DNA from: Moringa oleifera
Lineage: Eukaryota; Streptophyta; Magnoliopsida; Brassicales; Moringaceae
Length of the DNA: 64,000 nucleotides
Assembly: GCA_021397835.1 (NCBI GenBank)
Contig: JAJFZO010000004.1
Span: 566,024-630,023, forward strand
Direction: 5' to 3'
The notes under the pieces were generated by a model that was not told where the DNA came from, did not search any database, and saw only the letters and a list, made by a program, of their open reading frames with translations. How positions within the stretch are numbered: the stretch's first letter is position 1; every line of letters starts with the position of its first letter. A program made the position numbers and the translations under genes. Positions 1 through 8,130 of the stretch are shown one piece after another.

Positions 1-7
1 TCCCACC

Positions 8-332
8 GATGAGGCCTTGGCTGCAGGGGTGTCACGCCTTGCCCAGGCTCGCCGTGTGGCTCGCTCATTGCTAAGGCCGACGATAGTGTCGTCGATCGCG
101 CTGCGCAACGGGTCCGCCTAGGCAAGCCTAGGCATCGGGATCATACCCTGCATCCGTCACTTCGAGGGCCTGCGACGAAGCACTCCGCATGCATAAAATT
201 CCCCCAGCGATTTGGCCCTCGTGTAGCATGCATCATCGTTAGCTTCGCCGCCTAACCCGTCAAGCTTGTATAGCCACATCCCGCTCATTATCCCATTATT
301 TTTCTCATTTCGTTGCCCACATTTTTTCCACT
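8..332 (+). repeat. Monomer type A (U1 copy)
   Basis: Length 325 bp. Recognised by caacgggtccgcctagg, cctaggcatcgggatcat, the gcatgcataaaatt variant downstream, ctcgtgtagc in place of ctcgcgtagc, and a tail with cctaacccgtcaag. This copy lacks one C in gctaacggccgacg. Type A opens each HOR unit in my numbering; the choice of start is arbitrary because the array is cyclic. Confidence 0.93.
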
Positions 333-651
333 GATGAGGCCTTGGCAGCAGGGGTGCCTAGGCTGGTCGCGTGGCTCGCTCATTGCTAACGGCCGACGAT
401 CGTGTCATCGATCGTGCTGCGCAACGAGTCCTCCCAGGCAAACCTAGGTGTCGGGATCAAGCTCCGCATCCGTTGCCTCGAGAGCCTACGACGAAGCACT
501 TCGCATGCTCAAAATCCCCCCAGCGATTTCGCCCTCGCGTAGCATGCATCATGGTTAGGTTCGCCGCCCACACCGTCAAGCTTGTGTAGCCACATAACCC
601 AGCTCATAATCTCACGATTTCTCTAATTTCGATGCCCGAGTTTTTCCCATC
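333..651 (+). repeat. Monomer type B, short class (U1 copy)
   Basis: Length 319 bp. Starts ctgatgagg rather than ccgatgagg. It belongs to the short class, which lacks about 10 bp between ggggtg and cccagg (here gtgcctaggctgg). Other markers are gtgtcatcgatcgtgctg, gtcctcccaggcaaacc and a tail with cataacccagctcataatc. Confidence 0.93.
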
Positions 652-975
652 GATGAGGCCTTGGCTGTAGGGGTGTCACGCCTTGCCCAGGCTCGCCGTG
701 TGGCTCGCTCATTGCTAACGGCCGATGATCGTGTCGATCGCGCTGTGCAACGAGTCCGCCGAGGCAAGTCTGGGGGGTTGGATACAGCTGCACATCCGCC
801 ACCTCGTTGGCCTGCGACGAAGCACTCCACATGCTCAAAATCCCCCTAGCGATTTGGCACTCGCGTAGCATGCATCATCGTTAGCTTCGTCGCCCACGCC
901 GTCGAGCTTGTGTAGCCACATCCCAGCTCATTATCTCACGATTTTTCTCATTTCATTGCCCACATTTTTCCCACC
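652..975 (+). repeat. Monomer type C, with G6 run (U1 copy)
   Basis: Length 324 bp. Recognised by a 3-bp deletion at 731-740 (gtgtcgatcg where other types have gtgtcgtcgatcg), ccgccgaggc, a run of six G at about 772-777, gatacagctgcac and cctcgttggcc. It is the closest cousin of type M, with which it shares ccgccgaggc and cctcgttggcc. Confidence 0.93.
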
Positions 976-1303
976 GATGAGGCTTTGGCAGCAGGGATGC
1001 CACCCCTTGCCCAGGCTGGCCGTGTGGCTTGCTCATTGCTAACGGCCGACAATCGTGTCGTCGATCGCGCTGCGCAACGAGTCCGCCTAGGCAAACCTGG
1101 GCTTCGGGATCCAGCCCCACATCCGCCGCCTCGAGGGCTTACGACGAAGCACATCGCATGCTCAAAATTCCCCAGCGAATTTGCCCTCGCGTAGCATGCA
1201 TCATCGTTAGGTTCGCAAGCGCACACCGTCCAAGCAGGTGTAGCTGCATCCCAGCTCATTATCCCATGATTTTTCTTATTTCGTTGCCCACGTTTTTTCC
1301 ACC
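976..1303 (+). repeat. Monomer type D (U1 copy)
   Basis: Length 328 bp. Markers are gaggctttggcagcaggg, ccaccccttg, gtggcttgctcattg, ccgacaatcgtg, gggcttcggg, and a tail with gttcgcaagcgcacacc and ggtgtagctgc. It shares the agggatgccac start with type N, which also follows a C/M-type monomer. Confidence 0.92.
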
Positions 1304-1631
1304 GATGAGGCCTTCGCAGTAGGGGTGTCACGCCTTTCCCAGGCTAGTTGTGTGGCTCGCTCATTGCTAATAGTCGACGATAGTGTCGTCGATCGCGCTG
1401 CGCAACCAGTTCGCCTAGGCAAGCCTGGGCATCGGGATCCAGCCCCGCATCCGTCGCCTCGACGGCCTGCGACGAAGCACTCTGCATGCTCAAAATCCCC
1501 CCAGCGATTTTGGCCCTCACGTAGCATGCATCATCATTAGCTTCGCCGCACACACCGTCGAGTTTGTGAACCCACATCCCAGCTCATTATCCCATGATTT
1601 TTCTAATTTCGTTGCACACGTTTTTCCCACC
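1304..1631 (+). repeat. Monomer type E (U1 copy)
   Basis: Length 328 bp. Markers are cttcgcagtagggg, gctagttgtgtgg (ctagctg in most other units), gctaatagtcgacg, gcaaccagttcgcc, cctcgacggcc and a tail with gagtttgtgaaccc. Confidence 0.92.
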
Positions 1632-1959
1632 GATGAGGTCTTCGCAGCAGGGGTGTCACGCCTTTCCCACGCTAGCCGTGTGGCTCGCTCATTGCTAACG
1701 GTCGACGATAGTGTCGTCGATCGCGCTGCGCAACGAGTTCGCCAAGGCAAGCCTGGGCATCGGGATCCAACCTCACATCTGCCACCTCGAGGGCCTGCGA
1801 CGAAGCACCCCGCATGCTCAAAATTCCCCCCATCGATTTGGCCCTCGCGTAGCATGCATCATCGTTAGCTTCGCCGCCCAACTCGTCGAGCTTCTATAGC
1901 CACATCCCAGCTCATTATCCCATTATTTTTCACATTTCTTTGCCTACATTTTTCTCACC
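1632..1959 (+). repeat. Monomer type F (U1 copy)
   Basis: Length 328 bp. Markers are cttcgcagcagggg, tttcccacgctagcc, gggatccaacctcacatc, aattccccccatcg and a tail with cccaactcgtcgagcttc. In 10-mer units the last ~50 bp of F are replaced by a K-type tail, so F is the left partner of the deletion that removed G-K. Confidence 0.93.
1702..1720. other. Short dyad in the monomer (example in F of U1)
   Basis: The sequence tcgacga, five-base spacer tagtg, tcgtcga is a perfect 7-bp inverted repeat. The equivalent site occurs in most monomers. Those reading ggccgacga keep a 6-bp stem (cgacga/tcgtcg), while type C has lost part of it through its 3-bp deletion and type P has gatcaggcaacg beside it. 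It could be a protein-binding site or simply sequence composition; no function is claimed. Confidence 0.6.
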
Positions 1960-2277
1960 GATGAAGCCTTGGTAGCAGGGGTGCCCAGGCTGGCCGTGTG
2001 GCTCGCTCATTGCTAACGGCCGACGATTGTGTCGTCGATCGCGCTGTGCAAAGAGTCCACCTAGGCAAACCTGGGCGTCGGGATCCAGCCCCGCATCTGC
2101 CGGCTCGAGGGCCTACGACGAAGCACTCCGCATGCTCAAAATCCCCCCAACAATTTGGCCCTCGCGTAGCATGCATCATCGTTAGGTTCGCAAGCCCACA
2201 CCGTCAAGCAGGTATAGCCACATCCCAGCTCATTATCCTAGGATTTTTCTTATTTCATTGCCCACGTTTTTCCCATC
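1960..2277 (+). repeat. Monomer type G, short class (U1 copy)
   Basis: Length 318 bp. Starts gatgaagccttggtagcag. It has the short-class deletion (ggggtgcccagg), gtgcaaagagtccacc, ctgccggctcg, cccaacaatttgg and a tail with cgcaagcccacaccgtcaag. Present only in 15-mer-type units. Confidence 0.92.
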
Positions 2278-2604
2278 GATGAGGCCTTCGCAGCAGGGGT
2301 GTCACGCCTTTGCCAGACTGGCCGTGTGGCTCGCTCATTGCTAACGGTCGACGATAGTGTCGTCGATTGCGCTGCGCAACGAGTTCGCCTAGGCAAGCCT
2401 GGGCATCAGGATCTAGCCCCGCATCCGCCGCCTCGATGGCCTGCGACGAAGCACTCTGCATGCTCAAAATCCCCCCAACGATTTGGTCCTCGCGTAGCAT
2501 GTTTCATCGTTAACTTCGTCGCCCACATCGTCGAGCTTGTGTAGCCACATCCCAGCTCATTATCCCACGATTTTTCTCATTTCGTTGCCAATGTTTTTCT
2601 CACC
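2278..2604 (+). repeat. Monomer type H (U1 copy)
   Basis: Length 327 bp. Markers are cctttgccagactgg, gtcgtcgattgcgc, cctcgatggcc, gtagcatgtttcatcg (the second GCATGC palindrome is lost) and cacatcgtcgag. The U1 copy has gggcatcaggatctagc, shared with U9. Present only in 15-mer-type units. Confidence 0.92.
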
Positions 2605-2932
2605 GATGAGGCCTTGGCAGCAGGGGTGTCACGCCTTTCCCAGGCTGGCCGTGTGGCTCGCACATTGCTAACGGCCGACGATAGTGTCGTCGATCGCGCT
2701 GCGCAAACGGGTCCGCCTAGGCAAGCCTGGGCATCGGGATCATACCCTGCATCCGTCACTTCGAGGGCCTGCGACAAAGCACTCCGCATGCATAAAATTC
2801 CCCCAGCGATTTGGCCCTCGCGTAGCATGCATCATCGTTAGCTTCGCCGCCTAACCCGTCAAGCTTGTATAGCCACATCCCAGCTCATTATCCCACTATT
2901 TTTCTCATTTCGTTGCCCACATTTTTCCCACT
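2605..2932 (+). repeat. Monomer type I (U1 copy)
   Basis: Length 328 bp. Markers are gcgcaaacgggtccgcc, gggatcataccctgc, cctgcgacaaagc, gcatgcataaaatt and a tail with cctaacccgtcaag. The downstream half is close to type A. The U1 copy has gctcgcacattg, shared with U9. Confidence 0.92.
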
Positions 2933-3251
2933 GATGAGGCCTTGGCAGCAGGGGTTCCCAGGCTGGCCGTGTGGCTCGCTCATTGCTAACGACCGACGAT
3001 CGTGTCATCGATCGCGCTGCGCAACGAGTCCTCCCAGGCAAACCTAGGTGTCGGGATCAAGCCCCGCATCCGTCGCCTCGAGAGCCTGCGACGAAGCACT
3101 CCGCATGCTCAAAATCCCCCCAGCGATTTCGCCCTCGCGTAGCAGGCATCATCGTTAGGTTCGTCGCCCACACCGTCAAGCTTGTGTAGCCACATAACCC
3201 AGCTCATAACCCCACGATTTCTCTAATTTTGATGCCCGAGTTTTTCCCACC
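2933..3251 (+). repeat. Monomer type J, short class (U1 copy)
   Basis: Length 319 bp. Starts ctgatgagg, has the short-class deletion as ggggttcccagg, then aacgaccgacgatcg, ctcccaggcaaacc and gtagcaggcatcatc. It is the closest cousin of type B, and both run into the cataacccagctc tail. Confidence 0.92.
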
Positions 3252-3579
3252 GATGAGGCCTTGGCTGAAGGGGTGTCACGCCTTGCCCAGGCTCGCCGTG
3301 TGGCTCGCTCATTGCTAACGGTCGACGATAGTGTCGTCGATCGCACTGCGCAACGAGTTCGCCTAGGCAAGCCTGGGCATCGGGATCCAACCTCACATCC
3401 GCCACCTCGAGGGCCTGCGACGAAGCACTCCGCATGCTCAAAATTACCCCCAATGATTTGGCCCTCGCGTAGCATGCATCATCGTTAGCTTCGCCGCCCA
3501 ACTCGTCATGCTTCTATAGCCATATCCCAGCTCATTATCCCATTATTTTTCACATTTCGTTGCCTACATTCTTCCCACC
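3252..3579 (+). repeat. Monomer type K (U1 copy)
   Basis: Length 328 bp. Markers are ggctgaaggggtg (ggctgcagg in U6 and U9), cgatcgcactgcg, gggatccaacctcacatc, aattacccccaatg and a tail with cccaactcgtcatgcttc. It shares its downstream half with type F. That similarity is the likely substrate of the F/K exchange that created the 10-mer. Confidence 0.92.
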
Positions 3580-3896
3580 AATGAGGCCTTGGTAGCAGGG
3601 GTGCCCAGGCTAGCCGTGTGGCTCCCTCATTGCTAACGGCCGATGATCGTGTCGTCGATCGCGCTGCGCAACGAGTTCGCCTAGGCAAACCTGGGTGTCA
3701 TGAACAAGCCCCGCATCCGCCACCTCGAGAGCCTGCGACGAAGCACTCTGCATGCTCAAAATCCCCCCAGCAATTTGGTCCTCGCGTAGCATGCATCATC
3801 GTTAGGTTCGTCGCCCACACTGTCGAGCTTGTGTAGCCACATCCCAGCTCATTATCCCACGATTTTTCTAATTTCGATGCCCGTGTTTTTCCCATC
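3580..3896 (+). repeat. Monomer type L, short class (U1 copy)
   Basis: Length 317 bp. Starts ccaatgagg, has ggtagcag and the short-class deletion, gtggctccctcattg, gggtgtcatgaacaagcc and cccagcaatttggtcctcg. Present in both the 15-mer and the 10-mer. Confidence 0.92.
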
Positions 3897-4223
3897 GATG
3901 AGGCCTTGGCTGCAGGGGTGTCACACCTTGCCCAGGCAGGCCGTGTGGCTCGCTCATTGCTAACGGCCGATGATCGTGTCGTCGATCGCGCTGCGCAATG
4001 AGTCCGCCGAGGCAAGCCTGGGCGTGAGGATCCAACTGCACATCCGCCACCTCGTTGGCCTGCGACGAAGCACTCCGCATGCTCAAAATCACCCCAGCGA
4101 TTTGGCCCTCGCGTAGCATGCATCATCGTTGGCTTCGCCGCCCACACCGTCGAGCTTGTGTAGCCGCATCCCAGCTCATTATCTCACGATTTTTCTCATT
4201 TCGTTGCCCAAATTTTTCCCAAC
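3897..4223 (+). repeat. Monomer type M (U1 copy)
   Basis: Length 327 bp. Starts catcgatgagg, with ggtgtcacaccttgcc, caggcaggcc, ccgatgatcgtgtc, ccgccgaggcaagcc, gcgtgaggatccaac, cctcgttggcc, aaaatcacccc and gttggcttcg. Tail contains gtagccgcatccc. Confidence 0.93.
4077..4121. other. Conserved block bounded by two GCATGC palindromes (example in M of U1)
   Basis: GCATGC occurs at 4077-4082 and again at 4116-4121, where it overlaps ATGCAT. The spacing is 39 bp, and 39-40 bp in the other monomers checked. The intervening block, agcgatttggccctcgcgta in most types, is among the least variable parts of the monomer in both core and flank. The left palindrome is lost in C (cacatgc) and N (gcattc). 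The right one is lost in H (gcatgtttc) and J (gcaggc). The role is unknown. Confidence 0.6.
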
Positions 4224-4550
4224 GATGAGGCCTTGGCAGCAGGGATGCCACGCCTTACCCAGGCTGGCCGTGTGGCTCGCTCGTTGCGAACGGCCGAGGA
4301 TCGTGTCGTCGACCGCAATGCGCAAGGAGTCTGCCTAGGCAAGTCTCCACATCTGGATCCAGCCCTGCATCCGTCGCCTCGAGGGCCTACGACGAAGCAC
4401 CCCGCATTCTCAAAATCCCCCTAGCGATTCGGCCCTCGCGTAGCATGCATCATCGTTAGGTTCGCCGCCCACACCGTTGAGCTTGTGTAGCCACATCCTA
4501 GCTCATTATCCTACGATTTTTCTCATTTCATTGCCCACGTTTTTCCCACC
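4224..4550 (+). repeat. Monomer type N (U1 copy)
   Basis: Length 327 bp. Markers are cagcagggatgccacgcc, gctcgttgcgaacgg, gtcgtcgaccgc, gagtctgcctaggc, gtctccacatctgg, cccgcattctcaaaatc (first GCATGC palindrome lost) and gcgattcgg. The U1 copy has cgaggatcg and caaggagtc, shared with U9 and U10. Confidence 0.92.
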
Positions 4551-4879
4551 GATGAGGCCTTGGCAGCAGGGGTGTCACGCCTTTCCCAGGCTAGCCGTGT
4601 GGCTCGCTCATTGCTAACGGCCGACGATAGTGTCGTTGATCGCGCTGCGCAACGAGTCCGCCTAGGCAAGACTGGGCATCGGGATCATACCCTACATCCG
4701 TCACTTCGAGGGCCTGCAACGAAGTACTCCGCATGCATAAAATTCCCCCAGCGGATTTGCCCTCGCGTAGCATGCATCATCGTTAGGTTCGCCGCCCACA
4801 CCGTCAAGCTTGTGTAGCCACATAACCCAGCTCATAATCCCACGATTTCTCTAATTTCGATGCCCGAGCTTTTCCCACC
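4551..4879 (+). repeat. Monomer type O (U1 copy)
   Basis: Length 329 bp. Markers are gtgtcgttgatcgc, gcaagactgggc, cctgcaacgaagtactcc, gcatgcataaaatt, cagcggatttgcc and a tail with cataacccagctcataatc and gcccgagc. It closes the unit; U12 lacks a normal copy. Confidence 0.92.
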
Positions 4880-7800
4880 GATGAGGCCTTGGCTGCAGGG
4901 GTGTCACGCCTTGCCCAGGCTCGCCGTGTGGCTCGCTCATTGCTAACGGCCGACGATAGTGTCGTCGATCGCGCTGCGCAACGGGTCCGCCTAGGCAAGC
5001 CTAGGCATCGGGATCATACCCTGCATCCGTCGCTTCGAGGGCCTGCGACGAAGCACTCCGAATGCATAAAATTCCCCCAGCGATTTGGCCCTCGTGTAGC
5101 ATGCATCATCGTTAGCTTCGCCGCCTAACCCGTCAAGCTTGTATAGCCACATCCCCGCTCATTATCCCATTATTTTTCTCATTTCGTTGCCCACATTTTT
5201 CCCACTGATGAGGCCTTGGCAGCAGGGGTGCCTAGGCTGGCCGTGTGGCTCGCTCATTGCTAACGGTCGACGATCGTGTCATCGATCGTGCTGCGCAACG
5301 AGTCCTCCCAGGCAAACCTAGGTGTCGGGATCAAGCTCCGCATCCGTCGCCTCGAGAGCCTTCGACGAAGCACTCCGCATGCTCAAAATCCCCCCAGCGA
5401 TTTCGCCCTCGCGTAGCATGCATAATCGTTAGGTTCACCGCCCACACCGTCAAGCTTGTGTAGCCACATAACCCAGCTCATAATCCCACGATTTCTCTAA
5501 TTTCGATGCCCGAGTTTTTCCCATCGATGAGGCCTTGGCTGCAGGGGTGTCACGCCTTGCCCAGGCTCGCCGTGTGGCTCGCTCATTGCTAACGGCCGAT
5601 GATCGTGTCGATCGCGCTGTGCAACGAGTCCGCCGAGGCAAGTCTGGGGGGTTGGATACAGCTGCACATCCGCCACCTCGTTGGCCTGCGACGAAGCACT
5701 CCACATGCTCAAAATCCCCCTAGCGATTTGGCACTCGCGTAGCATGCATCATCGTTAGCTTCGTCGCCCACGCCGTCGAGCTTGTGTAGCCACATCCCAG
5801 CTCATTATCTCACGATTTTTCTCATTTCATTGCCCACATTTTTCCCACCGATGAGGCTTTGGCAGCAGGGATGCCACCCCTTGCCCAGGCTGGCCGTGTG
5901 GCTTGCTCATTGCTAACGGCCGACAATCGTGTCGTCGATCGCGCTGCGCAATGAGTCCGCCTAGGCAAACCTGGGCTTCGGGATCCAGCCCCACATCCGT
6001 CGCCTCAAGGGCTTACGACGAAGCACATCGCATGCTCAAAATCCCCCAGCGAATTTGCCCTCGCGTAGCATGCATCATCGTTACGTTCGCAAGCGCACAC
6101 CGTCAAGCAGGTGTAGCTGCATCCCAGCTCATTATCCCATGATTTTTCTTATTTCGTTGCCCACGTTTTTTCCACCGATGAGGCCTTCGCAGTAGGGGTG
6201 TCACGCCCTTCCCAGGCTAGCTGTGTGGCTCGCTCATTGCTAACAGTCGACGATAGTGTCGTCGATCGCGCTGCGCAACCAGTTCGCCTAGGCAAGCCTG
6301 GGCATCGGGATCCAGCCCCGCATCCGTCGCCTCGACGGCCTGCGACGAAGCACTCTGCATGCTCAAAATGCCCCCAGCGATTTTGGCCCTCGCGTAGCAT
6401 GCATCATCGTTAGCTTCGCCGTACACACCGTCGAGTTTGTGAACCCACATCCCAGCTCATTATCCCATGATTTCTCTAATTTCGTTGCACACGTTTTTCC
6501 CACCAATGAGGCCTTCGCAGCAGGGGTGTCACGCCTTTCCCACGCTAGCCGTGTGGCTCGCTCATTGCTAACGGTCGACGATAGTGTCGTCGATTGCGCT
6601 GCGCAACGAGTTCGCCTAGGCAAGCCTGGGCATCGGGATCCAACCTCACATCTGCCACCTCGAGGGCCTGCGACGAAGCACCCCGCATGCTCAAAATTCC
6701 CCCCATCGATTTGGCCCTCGCGTAGCATGCATCATCGTTAGCTTCGCCGCCCAACTCGTCATGCTTCTATAGCCACATCCCAGCTCATTATCCCATTATG
6801 TTTCACATTTCGTTGCCTACATTCTTCCCACCAATGAGGCCTTGGTAGCAGGGGTGCCCAGGCTAGCCGTGTGGCTCCCTCATTGCTAACGGCCGATGAT
6901 CGTGTCGTCGATCGCGCTGCGCAACGAGTCCGCCTAGGCAAACCTTGGTGTCATGAACAAGCCCCGCATCCGCCACCTCGAGAGCCTGCGACGAAGCACT
7001 CCGCATGCTCAAAATCCCCCCAGCAATTTGGTCCTCGCGTAGCATGCATCATCGTTAGGTTCGTCGCCCACACTGTCGAGCTTGTGTAGCCACATCCCAG
7101 CTCATTATCCCACGATTTTTCTAATTTCGATGCCCGTGTTTTTCCCATCGATGAGGCCTTGGCTGCAGGGGTGTCACACCTTGCCCAGGCAGGCCGTGTG
7201 GCTCGCTCATTGCTAACGGCCGATGATCGTGTCGTCGATCGCGCTGCGCAACGAGTCCGCCGAGGCAAGCCTGGGCGTGAGGATCCAACTGCACATCCGC
7301 CACCTCGTTGGCCTGCGACGAAGCACTCGCATGCTCAAAATCACCCCAGCGATTTGGCCCTCGCGTAGCATGCATCATCGTTGGCTTCGCCGCCCACACC
7401 GTCGAGCTTGTGTAGCCGCATCCCAGCTCATTATCTCACGATTTTTCTCATTTCGTTGCCCACATTTTTCCCACCGATGAGGCCTTGGCAGCAGGGATGC
7501 CACGCCTTGCCCAGGCTGGCCGTGTGGCTCGCTCGTTGCGAACGGCCGACGATCGTGTCGTCGACCGCAATGCGCAACGAGTCTGCCTAGGCAAGTCTCC
7601 ACATCTGGATCCAGCCCTGCATCCGTCGCCTCGAGGGCCTACGACGAAGCACCCCGCATTCTCAAAATCCCCCTAGCGATTCGGCCCTCGCGTAGCATGC
7701 ATCATCGTTAGGTTCGCCGCCCACACCGTTGAGCTTGTGTAGCCACATCCTAGCTCATTATCCTACGATTTTTCTCATTTCATTGCCCACGTTTTCCCAC

Positions 7801-8130
7801 CGATGAGGCCTTGGCAGGAGGGGTGTCACGCCTTTCCCAGGCTAGCCGTGTGGCTCGCTCATTGCTAACGGCCGACGATAGTGTCGTTGATCGCGCTGCG
7901 CAACGAGTCCGCCTAGGCAAGACTGGGCATCGGGATCATACCCTACATCCGTCACTTCGAGGGCCTGCAACGAAGTACTCCGCATGCATAAAATTCCCCC
8001 AGCGGATTTGCCCTCGCGTAGCATGCATCATCGTTAGGTTCGCCGCCCACACCGTCAAGCTTGTGTAGCCACATAACCCAGCTCATAATCCCACGATTTC
8101 TCTAATTTCGATGCCCGAGCTTTTCCCACC
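4880..8130. repeat. HOR unit U2, 10-mer A-F + L-O
   Basis: The unit is 3251 bp. Starts are A 4880, B 5207, C 5526, D 5850, E 6178, F 6506, L 6833, M 7150, N 7476, O 7802. Monomers G-K are missing: F passes directly into an L preceded by a K-type tail. D has private variants (aatgagtccgcctagg, gttacgttcg) shared with the D of U10. A one-base deletion is present in M (gcactcgcatg near 7327). Confidence 0.95.
6707..6760. other. F/K crossover interval that defines the 10-mer HOR (U2 copy)
   Basis: Upstream of 6707 the sequence is F-specific (aattccccccatcg). From 6761 it is K-specific (atgcttc, where F reads gagcttc in 15-mer units) and leads into L. The ~54 bases between are identical in F and K tails, so the switch must lie within them. 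The same junction structure is seen in U3, U4, U5, U8, U10 and U11. Confidence 0.8.

Larger units (their letters stand above)
8..4879. repeat. HOR unit U1, full 15-mer A-O (reference unit)
   Basis: This 4872-bp unit contains all fifteen monomer types in order and is used here to define them. Monomer starts are A 8, B 333, C 652, D 976, E 1304, F 1632, G 1960, H 2278, I 2605, J 2933, K 3252, L 3580, M 3897, N 4224, O 4551. It shares private variants with U9 (for example catcagg in H and gctcgcacattg in I) at an offset of 30,943-30,944 bp, so the two are recent copies. Confidence 0.95.

Noticed and set aside
333..420. Hammerhead-ribozyme-like start (ctgatgaggcc followed by a later ggcc) in types B and J; some animal satellites of about 330 bp do carry hammerheads.
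   Set aside because: No GAAA (or GAA) follows a pairing partner of the putative stem II, no suitable stems I and III were found, and most monomer types read ccgatgagg, which breaks the core. The reverse strand has no match either.
1..660. A ~325-bp monomer made of two diverged ~163-bp halves.
   Set aside because: Comparing the two halves of several monomers shows only short shared words (for example gctcatt), not an alignable duplication.
940..975. Possible CENP-B box in tttcgttgcccacattt.
   Set aside because: The TTCG is present, but the required A and the CGGG at the fixed spacing of the CENP-B consensus (NTTCGNNNNANNCGGGN) are absent in the types checked.
1205..1240. RNA polymerase III B-box-like ggttcgc in many tails, suggesting a SINE- or tRNA-derived repeat.
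   Set aside because: The match stops after ggttcg (the following A and CC are not in place), no A box lies upstream at the right distance, and there is no cloverleaf or poly-A tail. The array is tandem, not dispersed.
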